Positions 43,703 through 54,671 of a stretch of DNA of 64,000 bases are shown in pieces. The DNA comes from Rosa chinensis (Eukaryota; Streptophyta; Magnoliopsida; Rosales; Rosaceae), in NCBI RefSeq assembly GCF_002994745.2, contig NC_037092.1, positions 17,661,501 to 17,725,500 of the forward strand. Direction: 5' to 3'. A program made the position numbers and the translations under genes. The notes under the pieces were generated by a model. The model did no database searches and was not told the origin of the DNA. It saw only the letters and a list, made by a program, of their open reading frames with translations. Within the stretch, counting starts at the first letter, position 1. Every line of letters starts with the position of its first letter.

Positions 43703-44095
43703 AGGGCCCATCTAGTAAGGTCATTTTTTTGGCAATTTTAAGGGATCGCTTATTAGACCCACTTTTTGATCAAATATTCACATATCAAACGTTTAGTTTT
43801 TAGGTTTATATAAGTAGATCATCTCTGCAAATTTTCAGTCAAATTGATAATCATTAAGGCATTCATAACTGCGATTTATAATTATAAACATGAACGGTTT
43901 ATGTTGGAGAGATTTGGTTCGCCTATTGATTTAATCTAGTTTGATACCTTAACGATCATTAATTTGGATGAAAATTTGCATAAGTGATTTATACATTATG
44001 ACATAAAAACTGAACGGCCGAGATACCGAAATGTAATAAAAAAACGAGTCCCCCATGATATCCCTTAAAATGGCCATAAAAAGATATCCCAAAAA
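43703..44095. mobile_element. Diverged copy of the fold-back MITE
   Basis: Starts AGGGCCCATCTAGTAAGG and shares with 35169-35566 the phrases CTGCAAATTTTCAG, AAAAACTGAACGG and GTGATTTATACATTA-like in the same order and inverted arms. The right terminus is degraded. Inserted after an AC-rich run (43670-43700). Confidence 0.75.
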
Positions 44096-44889
44096 ACATA
44101 AGGTGCAGCTCCATTCATATTAAGACACGTGGCTCCCCTTGATTAGTTCTTGGATTATCTCTTGGACTAGGGACATGGTAAAGCATAATTGTTTGATCTT
44201 GAAAACAAAAGGGTGGTGTGAGTGCCACGTGATCAATCTCTATCAAGTCTTGAAATCATTAGCTCCCATATTGACGTACGAAGATATAGTTTATGAGCCC
44301 ATGGCTAATTAACCAATATGACTTCACCTCACCACGCACTTTAATCAGTTAAGCAAACTGATCAACCTTAACTGGGAGTCTTGACTCTTGACCGTTAATC
44401 ATTGTTGTCCTATTTCGTTTTTAATTGAAACCTCCAAGGGGCATTTGTTTGCTCGATTAAGTAGCTTGATAGCATTAAAAGTTATCTGCCTAGCTGTTTT
44501 GAGTTGTTTGGCGATCTGGATATCTATATATAGATTGGAAATTTCAATTCCTATCAGTGTTGGATATCAATTCCTCCGACCTCCATTTCCATCTATGTTG
44601 TTCATCTCCGGCCATCGGGTTGCCGTTGAGAAGCTTAACTCAAGCTCCAAATCTCCGATAACAAGTAGATATCCTCTCATGCAATATTAAACCCAAAACT
44701 CAGTCAATGGAATATCAAACCGTGATTTTTCTCTCCCTCTGGTCTGAGGCTTTGAGCTCTGAACGTTCATTTTCAATTTTTCTTGTTTTCAATTTTTTGT
44801 TCTTTGGTTTTTCTAAAAAGGAGAGAGTTCCAATCCAATTCAAAATCTAATATAACAAACAAAGTATAAGGTCTATTAGAAAAATAAAA

Positions 44890-45032
44890 ACAAAGTATAA
44901 GGTTAAGGGTTCCTTATCAAATCCAGTTTAAATCCACTACCTAGGATCCAAGTCCTGGGTTCGAGTCACCATGGGGGTATAAGTGAAATCTTTTGATCCT
45001 CTATCTTTTTACAAAAAAAAAAAAAAAAAAAA
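44890..45032 (+). mobile_element. Candidate SINE with poly(A) tail
   Basis: Contains a B-box-like GGGTTCGAGTCACC (44958-44971) and ends in a run of about 20 A (45013-45032). A short duplicated phrase (tccagtttaaatcca) flanks it at 44923 and 45034, which would be a retroposition target duplication. Confidence 0.55.
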
Positions 45033-45263
45033 ATCCAGTTTAAATCCAATCCAATCATGTATCTTAATCCATTCCTATCTTGGTTGCCAAATGTGGCCCA
45101 ATATATTGATATCATTTTTGCATCGTATCATGTCGATTTTCGCAACTCCCCTTATTTCCTATGAAACAAATAAAAATATATTAATTATATAATAATTATT
45201 TTGGAGATTAGTGTAATTCTGGTATTTTGAATGCAATTACGTGCGTAAAAATGCATGTAATCA

Positions 45264-46858
45264 TGCCCATTTGTCTTGGTAGACCTATTTTGGTGCGCTG
45301 TGGCATTTCAATTGGCACATAAACAGTGCACTTAAATATGCGTAAGTACAAGATGTCAGACTCATACCCTGTCATTAGTTGTAATGCAGAGAAAGGTTGA
45401 ATAGCGGTGGGTCGTAGGTGAATTAGCATAATTGCATGCAATATTACATATATAACCCTAAGCGGAAATAGGGATATTGGCGTGCATTACCAATGTCCGG
45501 ACTACTATCATAGTCGTTTAATTGCAGCTTCCACGAGATCATTTGGGTGTGTACATGAGAATATGATGTCCAACATCAATCCCCAATAATCGCCAGTCTC
45601 TTGATCCTGGCCAGATTTGAAGTCTTCCACCCTTATCTTGAGATCATCTTCTTGATTTTCTTGCTCCACATAGTGAGCTTCTCTTGCTTCAGAATATAGT
45701 TAGTAGGTAGTAGAAATATTCTTAGAGGCTCTACAAATGTACGTACACTTAATGATCGGTTGCTATACATCGAGAACAGACAACTCTGTGCTTAGGCTCC
45801 TTTGATTGAGGTGCTTTAAAAATGTGATTAGGACGGCTCTTAGTGTTGGTAGCGCCACCAACATGGCCGAGGTCGTTGCCTCCCTCACTCTTTTCACGTT
45901 GACCTCTTCGGTTCCTTGTCCACCTATTTTCGCAGTTACTTTCCTGAGCAGAGTGATTATATGGACAAAATGTCCAAATGGATCCCTAGAGTGGAGGTTT
46001 CGCTCATGGCATCCTCCCTTAGGATTGCTACTGTAAATGGACTCAGGAATCGTCTGTGTTCCCATGGGCCAAATTATAGTTCTTCACAAGGATGTTGTTG
46101 TGCTTTTCAGCAATAGGCATAGCTCCTATGAGCTCATGAAACCTTGTGATTCATCTTGCATTTACTTCAATCCAATAGTTCTTAGCATCCATTAGAACAG
46201 AGACGGGGAAAGTGGAGAGAGTCCTTTCAATCAGCATCACATTTGTGATGTGTTTACCACACAACTCCAGCAAGGATTTGATGTGAAGGGCTTCTGAATT
46301 GTAGTCAAGAGCTGACTTAAAATCACAAAAGAGGAGGTTATGCCATCTCACTTCTAGATCCAATAGTAGAGAGGCAAAGACATTCCCAAAGCGCTCTTTG
46401 AGTGAGACCCTTAGCCTTCTAGGGTCTTCTTCATCAAATAGTAGTCGACCTGAAGAGATTTATCTAATGACGAGTCATAGGATGACGGCTTTGGCCCTAT
46501 TTGCGTCCAAACCTTCAGCAATAGCTACAGTGAGCACATATGTGCTAGGCTCTTGGATTGTTGCTAGGATCCATTGGGTCTTGAGATGTTGGCGGACATC
46601 ACGAACCCATTTGTACGTGATATCCTAACCCAGTTGTCCCCAAAGAAGCAAAGTCCAATTTGTTCAGGAAAAAGAACAGGAAAATTGGCTAGTTTTGGAG
46701 CAAAAAGCTACCACGAAAACAATAGGAATTTCTCAATATAATCGCTCCCAAGAATTTTGATATCGACAGATCTTGGATTATATCAGAACAATGATGCACA
46801 TTGTCGATTGTAAAAGTCTCAATAAACCCTAGTTTTGTAGATCTCAACAAACCGAAGT
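45264..46858 (-). mobile_element. Degenerate Copia fragment related to the 9.6 kb element
   Basis: Minus strand: leader with TCTCAACAAACC phrase (46838), gag remnants (46620-45763), then an integrase C-terminal piece (45441-45264: MLIHLRPTAIQPFSALQL, LRIFKCTVYVP). The pieces between are lost. Same family as 9650-12115 (shared tgatcctggccagatttgaagt-type stretches with a few changes). Confidence 0.75.
45763..46620 (-). pseudogene. Broken Copia gag
   Basis: Blocks MDLEVRWHNLLFCDFKSALD (46363 on) and a preceding LGNVFASL-like stretch match the gag at 10719-9793 but in several frames with stops. The Arg/Gly-rich tail near 45830-45900 is scrambled. Confidence 0.7.
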
Positions 46859-49299
46859 TTGGACATTGTTAAACTGTGCCCCGCTGTATGTGATGATGGT
46901 GTGGGGTACACCGTAGTGGCAATAAATATTTTTCCAGAGTAAATAGGTCACCTTGGCTATTGTGATTGCTGTTAGCGGTTCAGCTTCTATACACTTGCTG
47001 TTGTAATCGATGGCGACGATAATGTACTTGAACTGCCCCTTAGCGGTTGGCAATTTGCCAACGAGGTCGAGTCCCCAAGTTGCGTGGATCGAAAGACCGA
47101 TGATGATTGACAGTGGCTCCGCTAGTGCGTGTGGGAGGTCAGCGTATTGTTGACACTTGTGGTATGACTTGGACACTTCTTTGGCGTCGTCGCCGAGGGT
47201 GGCCAAAAGTATTCTTGGCGCATGGTTCGATTTTCCAAGGATCTGGCGCCTGAGTGATTTCCGCATTCACCTGTGCGTATTTGTGAGAGTACCGCTCTTC
47301 CCTCTTCTGAGGTTAAACATCTAAGGTTTGGGTGGGTAAAACCCTGGCGGTAAAGCTTATCATTTTGGATGTTGTAGCGGGTCGCCCTCTGCTTGAATTG
47401 ACGCGCCTCGATCTTGTCAATTGGCAGCGTTCCGTTGTGCTACTCCATTATTTCATCCATCCAGCTAGGATTGACCTGAATGTTGAACATTTCCACTAGG
47501 GTTTTGGTGATGCTTGGTTTGTCAAGGCATTCGACCCTTGTGTCCACTAGGCTCTGGTGAGGTTGAGCGATTGCTAACTTGCCAGAGAATCCGCCTTGGC
47601 GTTCTTTTCTATAGGATCTGTGTGATGGAGTGAAACTTGAATGTTCCAAGTAGGGTTTTTACATACCCCAAGTACGCCATGAACTGCTTGTCTTTTGCCT
47701 GAAAGCTGTCGTTAATCTGGTTAACGACGAGTTGGGAGATGCTAAAAATATTGATGCTATCAGCGCCTGAATCTATGGCAAGGAGTAGTCCGGCGATGAG
47801 TGCCTCGTACTCCACTATGATGTTTGAAGCTTTGAAGTTGAATTTTAGGGCATACTCAACATTCAGTCCTCCTGGCCCTTGTGAGGATGATTCTGGCGCT
47901 ACAGGCCTTGGCGCAAGTTGAGCCATCGACGTGAAGGTTCCATTCTGACTGTCGCTCAGCAGGTGCCATGTCAGTTTCAGCTATAGCGATGTCACCTGTG
48001 GGCTCATCTTGGCGCTCCGAGAGCTCAGCGATGAAGTCTCCTACCGCTTGGCCCTTCATGCCAGTTCGTGGTTTATACTCGATATCGAACTCGTTGAGGT
48101 CTATTACCCATTTTCTTTGACGGCCAGAGTGCTATGGACTCTAATGACTTGTTTCAGTGACTAGTTTGTTAAAACATGGATGGTGTGAGCTTGTCTAGAG
48201 GTGACGATGAATGCTAGGGCTAGCTGCTCTAGGGGGTATACCTTGTTTCTGCTCCGATCATGCCTCTACTGGCGTAGAAGACCGGGAGTTCTTCCTGTCA
48301 TTCTCTTCGCACAATGGCACAGCTCACCGTTGATGTGGGAACCGCTAGGTATATATAGAGTATTTCACCTTGTATAAGTATGGAGAGAAGTGGGATTGCC
48401 GCTAGGTACTTTTTCAGACTCTGGAACGCCACTTCACAATCTGCCATCCAATCAACCACTTTTTGGTGGGTCCTCTTCATAGCTTTGAAGAACGAGAGAC
48501 ACTTGTCGGTGAGCTTTGAGATGAAGAGGGACAGCGTGGTAAACTTGCCATGGAGGCTCTAAATATGTACCTTCCACTTAGGGGACTTCATTTTGAGGAT
48601 GGCCTGAACCTTGTTGGGCTTAGCTTCTATGCCCCACTCGCTAACGATGTACCCCAAGAATTTGCTAGCGGTGACACCGTAGAAGCACTTCTCAGGGTTG
48701 AGGAGTATACCGTAAGCCAAGAGAATGACGAATATCACGCAGAGGTTAGCCACATATCCGCTGGCCTTGACACTTTTGACAAGCATGTCGTCCACGTATA
48801 CCTCTTGGCGAGGAGCTCTGTGAACATGGCGTTCATTAACCGCTGATACGTTGCACTTGCGTTCTTCAGGCCAAAAGGCATGACATTGTAGCAATATAGG
48901 CCTTTGTCGGTTGTGAAGGTGGTGCATTCTTGGTCGCCGGGGTGCATTTTGATTTGGTTGTAGCCGGAGAAAACATCCATCATGTTGAGCAGCTCATGCC
49001 CCCTGTAGCATCGACCAATTGTTCAATGAGCGGTAGCGGGAAACTGTCCTTGGGGCATGCCTTGTTCAGACCCTTAAAGTCTACACACATTCGCTATTTT
49101 ACGCTAGGCTTTTTTACCATTACTAGGTTAGAGATCCACTGCAGGTAATTAACTTGGCATATGAATCTTATGCCCTGTAGCTTGGCCATCTCCTCCCTGA
49201 TTGCACGATATCTCTCTTAGTTAAATACTCTTCTTTTTTGTTTGACTGGATAAAAGGATTGTTTGATACTTAGCTTGTGCGTAATTATATCAGGAGAGA
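46859..49299 (-). pseudogene. Degenerate Ty3/gypsy pol (Tat-like)
   Basis: Minus-strand pieces in pol order. RT: KACPKDSFPLP, then MMDVFSGYNQIKMHPGDQE and YNVMPFGLKNASATYQRLM (about 49100-48735). RT thumb and RNase H boundary: VDWMADCEVAFQSLKKYLAA (48480-48298). A second RNase H-like block: LNVEYALKFNFKASNIIVEYEALIAGLLLA (47926-47609). Integrase: KCQQYADLPHALAEPLS, WGLDLVGKLPTAKGQ and YIIVAIDYNSKCIEAEPL (47266-46844). RT before integrase marks Ty3. The extra EYEALIAGL-type RNase H is characteristic of the Tat group. Many stops and frameshifts; not functional. Confidence 0.85.
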
Positions 49300-50080
49300 T
49301 GTAATGCCCCGTACCCTAAAATTTTTACTAGTTACATTTTACCGTTATTGACCGAAGAGTTAACTTTTGCTTTTGTCTGTTAAGTTAGGAAATTTCCTTA
49401 AAAGTGTCGTAGTATATGAAAATCGAGTTCGTAGACACGTAGTTTGTTTAAATCGGAGATACTACGGGAAAGTTATGACCAAAAAGGGAAGTAACTATTC
49501 ATAGTTGTTGTTTTTAAGTGAGTTTCCATTTTGGGAAAGAGGAGAGAGAAATTAAAGCAGCCCCAAATAGGGACAGACCCGACCCCCTCATCTTTCTGGA
49601 TTTCCGGCGATTTCGTTGCCGTCCAGCCACCCCAGGACGTACCGCTGGCATGGAATGATCCTCTCCTCCTCGATCCTCTCCCTATCTATGTAAGTTTTTC
49701 ACCTTGGATAGCTTTGATTTTGGAGATTTGAAGAAAAATAGGGAAATCGGAGATTTGCTTCGATCTCGGGTTTTCGGCATGATTTCTTTGGGGTTTTTGT
49801 TGTTGGGGTGAAGCTAACCTTCATCCCTAATCTCATGCAGCTTCTCACGACCGGTGGAGGAAGAATTGAAGGGGTTTGAGAGCGTGAACAGTACCATCGG
49901 ATTTCTTGATTTTTGGGTCGAATTTTTGACCACTTTTGCTCGTTTTTGGTTGTTGTTGCAGGTATAGAAAGTGTTGGGTTTGTTGTGGAGATGATTTTAA
50001 GCTAGATAGGTTGACCGGAATTGGGGGTTGGTCTGGTGGTGCGTGAAGCCACGCGATGCTGCTGCTGGTGGTTGATGTGC
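49300..50080 (+). mobile_element. LTR-like fragment starting TGTAATGCCCC
   Basis: The TGTAATGCCCCGTACCC opening and the downstream block with CCGGCGATTTCGTTGCCGTCC resemble LTRs of plant Ty3 chromoviruses (Del/Tekay type). No partner LTR or internal region here. The open frames inside (49531-49731, 49845-50084) look spurious. Confidence 0.4.
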
Positions 50081-50390
50081 TCATATTTTCCTATATTTCT
50101 ATGCCTCTTAATCTTGGTTTTTATGTTTAGTTCTCCTTATTTATGATTTATTTACATCTTTTAGTGTTTTCGTAGGTTTGTTCCATAGAAAGAAGAAAAA
50201 AAGCTAAAATGAGCTAAGTAGGATTGAAAGGCAATATACAATTCGAGTAATGTACAATAGTTCCAAGGACAAATGGCACAGCCGAAGTAAATACTGCTGT
50301 TTTGGTAGGCTCAGCCCCACTAGTTCTGTGATTTTCTAATACTATATTATAATATTAATAATTTCATAATGCTTCTCTTAATTTAAGCAG
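50081..50390. other. Sequence 5' of the first recognisable kaurene synthase exon
   Basis: Holds no exon for the plastid transit peptide. The tcttaatcttggtttttatg stretch is of retrotransposon LTR type, so the gene's 5' end was probably replaced by inserted DNA. Confidence 0.4.
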
Positions 50391-51126
50391 ATTTGGGAAG
50401 GAACTAAAAAAAGAATAAAGGAGATGTTCAACAAGGTTGATCTCTCTGTTTCATCATATGACACTGCTTGGGTGGCAATGGTCCCTTCTCCAAATTCCGG
50501 GAAGGAGCCTTTCTTCCCTGAATGCGTAAATTGGTTGTTAGATAATCAACTTCATGATGGCTCATGGGGTCCTCCTAATCTGCATCAGTTGTTAACAAAA
50601 GATGCCCTCTTATCCACGTTAGCCTGCATCCTTGCACTAAAGCGATGGAATATCGGTGAAGAACTAATTGACAGGGGTACATTCAATGATATTGCATATT
50701 TCTAAGTTTCCTGCATTAATGTTCTATAAATTAATACCCTTGTTATTTTAGGTCTGCATTTTATCGAGTCAAATTTAGCTTCAGCTACTGATGGAGAGCA
50801 ACCATCTCCTGTTGGGTTTGATATAATATTTCCTTCCATGATTGAATCTGCAATGAATTTCGATGTGACATACAAACTGAGCTTAACATGCAGGTTTGGC
50901 CTTGTTATTGGAATCATAGAATGTTTTCTTTCGTTACTGGGTGAAAAAGACCAAGTTTCCTTTCTTAGAATTAAGATATGCATGAGTGTATAGAATGAAA
51001 TTGGTTCTTATGCTTGTGAAAGCCATGGAATACATTTCTGAATTCCACCCTAATTCATTGTAATTGAAAATTATGTTCCATTATGCCATTGTTTAGAGGC
51101 AACAGAAGCAACTCAGAGGGGTGGAG

Positions 51127-51131
51127 AGCCT
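51127..51131. other. Target-site duplication AGCCT, left copy
   Basis: AGCCT before the TRIM; identical copy at 51738-51742. With one copy removed the exon reads [14 protein letters not shown]. Confidence 0.95.
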
Positions 51132-51737
51132 TGTTGGAGAGGAAAGATCCAACATTGGAAAAGTGACAAATAAAAATATAACTTATAAGTGGATGGATCT
51201 CACCCAACTGTACCGAGGCCTTTTGTGATTAAAACCCAACACCTATCGGGTGGTTAAGTTTGGACAATATCGGTACAATGGTGGGCCACAGGCCACACTT
51301 GTCGCTGTTTAACATGGTATCAGAGCGAGTCTCTCTCCAACTGCGTCTCCAATTGTCATGGGCCCGAATTTGGGTTCCTTATATTGCCATCGGAAAATTC
51401 CGATTGGATTGTTACCAAGTGTCTGGTGTGGGCCTTGGATTGTTATATTGGCCAAGTCTCCATATGAGACTTGTGTCCCAATTTCCAATGTGGGAATTGG
51501 ATTGTTAATTAATTTCACGTGCAGACCTAGAGTTAGGTTGCACGTGAGGGGGCGTGTTGGAGAGGAAAGATCCCATATTGGAAAAGTGACAAATAAAAAT
51601 ATAACTTATAAGTGGGTGGATCTCATCCAATTGTACCAAGGACTTTTGTAATTAAAACCCAACACCTATCGGGTGGTTAAGTTGGGACAATATACGTACA
51701 ATGGTGGGCCACAGGCCACGCTTGTCTCTGTTTAACA
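51132..51737 (+). mobile_element. TRIM element in a coding exon, 606 bp
   Basis: Two 183-bp direct terminal repeats (51132-51314 and 51555-51737, TGTTGGAGAGG...TTTAACA) enclose 240 bp. TGGTATCAGAGC (51315-51326) directly follows the left repeat and GTGAGGGGGCG (51544-51554) directly precedes the right one, as primer site and polypurine tract. No coding capacity, hence a terminal-repeat retrotransposon in miniature. The repeats differ at about 13-14 of 183 positions. Reading from the exon into it meets TGA after about a dozen codons. Orientation is given by the primer site. No 5S rRNA-like part (as in Cassandra) is seen. Confidence 0.93.
51315..51326 (+). other. TRIM primer-binding site
   Basis: TGGTATCAGAGC with no spacer after the left repeat, complementary to initiator tRNA-Met. 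Confidence 0.9.
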
Positions 51738-53340
51738 AGCCTATCTCGCATATATTTCAGAAGGAATCGGAAAGTCACAGGACTGGGAGATGGTCATGAA
51801 GTACCAGAAGAAGAATGGGTCATTGTTTAACTCACCATCAACTACTGCTGCTGCTTTTACTCACCTCAACAATGCTGGTTGTCTTAGTTATCTACGCTCA
51901 CTCATAGAAAAGTTTGGAAGTGCAGGTTATTACTACCTTCATGCTTTCCAAGTTTCCATCAATATTTTTTTTTCTTTTTAATTGTATTTGCTACATTGAG
52001 ATTGATTTAAACTAATTATTCTTAATTTACCTTATCCAGTTCCAACGATTTATCCTCTAGGTAACTATGCTCGCCTTTCCATGGTTTCCAGTCTTGAAAG
52101 TATGGGCGTTGATCGACATTTCAGGAAGGAAATAAGGAGTGTACTCGATGAAACATACAGGTATCAAATCCGACACCATATGTCTACACCAGTAGTGGAA
52201 TGTAACTTTCATGAAACTGGATTCCACATTATTATTATTTTATTATTCTCAAGTGAGATTGTATTAGTTCTCATCCATGGGGAAGCATGACATTACCCAA
52301 CAGACAATGCTGGCTGCAGGGGGATGAAGATATATTTTCAGATGCTGGCACCTGTGCTATGGCATTTCGACTCTTACGTCTTCATGGATATGATGTTTCT
52401 GCAGGTACTGTTGAATTAAGGTTCCTTGGTCTTCGTGACTCTGTTTTGGCAAAAATAGTATAATTGAATTGTGCTGTCTTGTAGATGATCCATTAAGTCA
52501 ATTTTCAGAAGACAGTTTCTTCAATTCCCTTGGAGGATATCTGAAGGACACTGGTGTTGCCTTGGAACTTTTTAGGGCTTCAGAAGTCATCATTCATCCA
52601 GATGAATCAGTTCTAGAGAAACAACATTACTGGACAAGTCATTTCTTGAAACAGGAATTAGCAAATAACTTAACTCAGGCTCATAAACTCAATAAGCATA
52701 TTGATCAGGTAATTTCTAAGATAAGTCTCTCTTATCGATGTGGTGATGTTTATCTCTATAACCCCATGATAAGTCATTAGAAATGCTTTTTATTTGTTTT
52801 CAGGTGGATGATGCTCTTCGGTTTCCTTCCTATGCAACTCTGGGTCGGTTATCAAGCAGGAAAGCAATAAAATATTACAACACTGATAGTACAAAGATTT
52901 TAAAATCTTCTTATCGGTATATCCTCTAGTATCCTCTTCCTCCTTTCCCCTCTCTGTTAAGAATAATATGACTGTTCTGAATTATCATGATGGGTCAGTT
53001 TATATTACGTATGTCTCCTGATACTCTTCCTGCGGTAGTTGTTCAAATGTTGGGAATGAAGACTTCCTAAAACTGGCAGTGGAAGACTTCAATAAGTGTC
53101 AATCGATACATCGGGAAGAACTCGAGTATTTTTCAAGGTAGATGTCCCTCCTCCTCCTCCTCCTCTTTTCTCTGTCTTTGAGCTGTTTGTTGGTTGAGTT
53201 TCCACCTTGATGTCATATAAATCACTGAGTGCAATTTGTGGAGGTTGGCTCTTCTTGCTTTTGTTGTTTAAGACAATGGATAACACTTTTTTCTGTTTTC
53301 TATTTCTTCCTGGAGTGTGATTTTTGCTTCATGTAAGCAG

Positions 53341-53556
53341 GTGGGTTGTCGAGAGCAGATTAGACAAGCTAGAATTTGCTAGGCAGAAGCAGGCATACTG
53401 TTACTTCTCTGCTGCTGCAACCATTTTCCCTCCTGAACTATCAGATGCCCGCATATCATGGGCCAAAAACGGAGTGCTTACAACTGTGGTTGATGATTTC
53501 TTTGACGTTGGAGGTTCTGAAGAGGAACTAGTCAACCTTGTACAATTGATCGAGAA
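53341..53556 (+). pseudogene. Kaurene synthase exon with the DDFFD metal site
   Basis: Encodes [20 protein letters not shown], then [18 protein letters not shown] and [20 protein letters not shown]. The Asp-rich motif binds the Mg2+ ions that trigger diphosphate ionisation; it is unaltered. The exon is uninterrupted and both splice sites are consensus. Confidence 0.9.
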
Positions 53557-54671
53557 GTATGTTTTCTTTTCCAATTGATCTGAGGTTGGTCCTGCACTTT
53601 TGCTTGTGCTCCTAACATACTGACCTATACGTTTGAACCACAGGTGGGATGTGAATGCAAAAACTGATTCTTGTTCTGAGCAAGTTGAAATCATATTTTC
53701 AGCAATTAAGAGCACAATTAATGAGATTGGAGCCAATGCATTCCCACGGCAACAGCGCAGTGTAACAAATCACGTCATAGAGATTGTAAGATGGAATCTT
53801 TTTAACTTGTCTGTGTTGTCATTGTTCTATCTATTGATCGAGTACCAGTAAAATTGCTTTAGATATCAGTACGTGGTTGTCTTCCTGAGCATCTGACAGT
53901 GATTTTAGTGCTTCAATTCAGTGAAATATCTAAGTGATCTTAAATTGTGAAGTCAATGTCTTTTATTCATTGGACTTGGCATGATGTGAGCTATCTTTGG
54001 ATTTCAGTGGTTGGATTTGGTTAAGTCTATGCTGAAGGAAGCTCAGTGGTTGATAAACAATTCGGCGCCGGCACTGGATGAATACATGGAAAATGCATAT
54101 GTATCATTTGCCTTGGGACCGATTGTGCTTCCAGCTCTCTATTTGGTAGGGCCTAAGCTCTCAGAGGAGGCTGTACGGAGTTTCGAATTCCACCAGTTGT
54201 ATAAACTTATGAGCACCGGTGGGCGTCTTCTCAATGATATGCAAACCTTTAAGGTACACAACCATTTCCCTTATAATTCTCTTAAAAAAGAAGAAGAGAA
54301 TTGAAGTCCCATCTAATATTGCGAACTGATGACAAACTTGTGACATTTTTGCAGAGGGAATCTGCGGAAGGGAAGCTAAATGCTGTTACATTGGCCATGC
54401 TTCATGGCAATGGCAGTGCTACTGACGAAGAGACCTTCAGTGAGATGAAGAGCATTATAGCCATTAAGAGGAGAGAACTGCAAAGACTAGTTTTGCAGAA
54501 GGATAGCTTAGTTCCAAGAGCTTGCAAGGACCTGTTTTGGAACATGTGCAAAATTGTGCACCTATTTTATGCAAAGCACGATGGATTCACTGGCATGACT
54601 TGATGAAAACCGTAAATGGACTAACCGAAGAACCGATCATTCTCAGTGAATTGCAAGTAGAAAGTAAATGA

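Larger units (their letters stand above)
27930..45263 (-). mobile_element. LARD-like Ty3 element with large nested insertion
   Basis: Minus-strand order: 5' LTR (45263-42440), primer-site relic (42427-42409), a gag-like reading frame (42200 down to 41886), the 10.8 kb insertion (41797-31020), continuation of the frame (31018-30690), then about 3 kb of non-coding DNA to 27930. The last part matches 63240-64000 over several hundred bases (caaatagacacatagaagac; gatctcatctccactaggta). No pol is found. The long LTR, Asp-type primer relic, lack of pol and conserved non-coding core fit LARDs allied to Athila/Tat. The 3' LTR is missing. Confidence 0.65.
42440..45263 (-). repeat. 5' LTR of the LARD-like element
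   Basis: In element orientation it begins TGATTACATGCATTTTTACG and ends near the ACGCAAGCATACG phrase. It shares its start, end and the cggctt/gcacgaagcct block with the copy at 61140-63003, but is longer because of the fold-back MITE (43703-44095) and a SINE-like unit (44890-45032). Confidence 0.6.
50391..54671 (+). pseudogene. ent-Kaurene synthase-like diterpene synthase gene, disrupted
   Basis: Exons: 50391-50676, 50752-50893, 51097-51131 plus 51743-51925, 52040-52160, 52304-52404, 52485-52708, 52804-52916, 53039-53137, 53341-53556, 53644-53785, 54008-54253, 54355-54603; all junctions checked have GT...AG in matching phase. ent-Kaurene synthase turns ent-copalyl diphosphate into ent-kaurene in plastids, the gateway to gibberellins. 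Visible: [25 protein letters not shown], class I metal site DDFFD (exon 53341) and NDMQTFKRE second site (54253/54355 junction). The usual class II DXDD is not seen, as expected for KS. Defects: no transit-peptide exon, about 20 residues missing between 50893 and 51097, a TRIM in an exon, and a frame shift leading to TGA at 54601 with the last 22 codons readable in another frame to 54671. Confidence 0.9.

Noticed and set aside
51315..51326. tRNA-like TGGTATCAGAGC sequences as tRNA gene fragments
   Set aside because: At 21349, 39617 and 51315 they stand directly beside LTR ends and have no cloverleaf around them; they are primer-binding sites.
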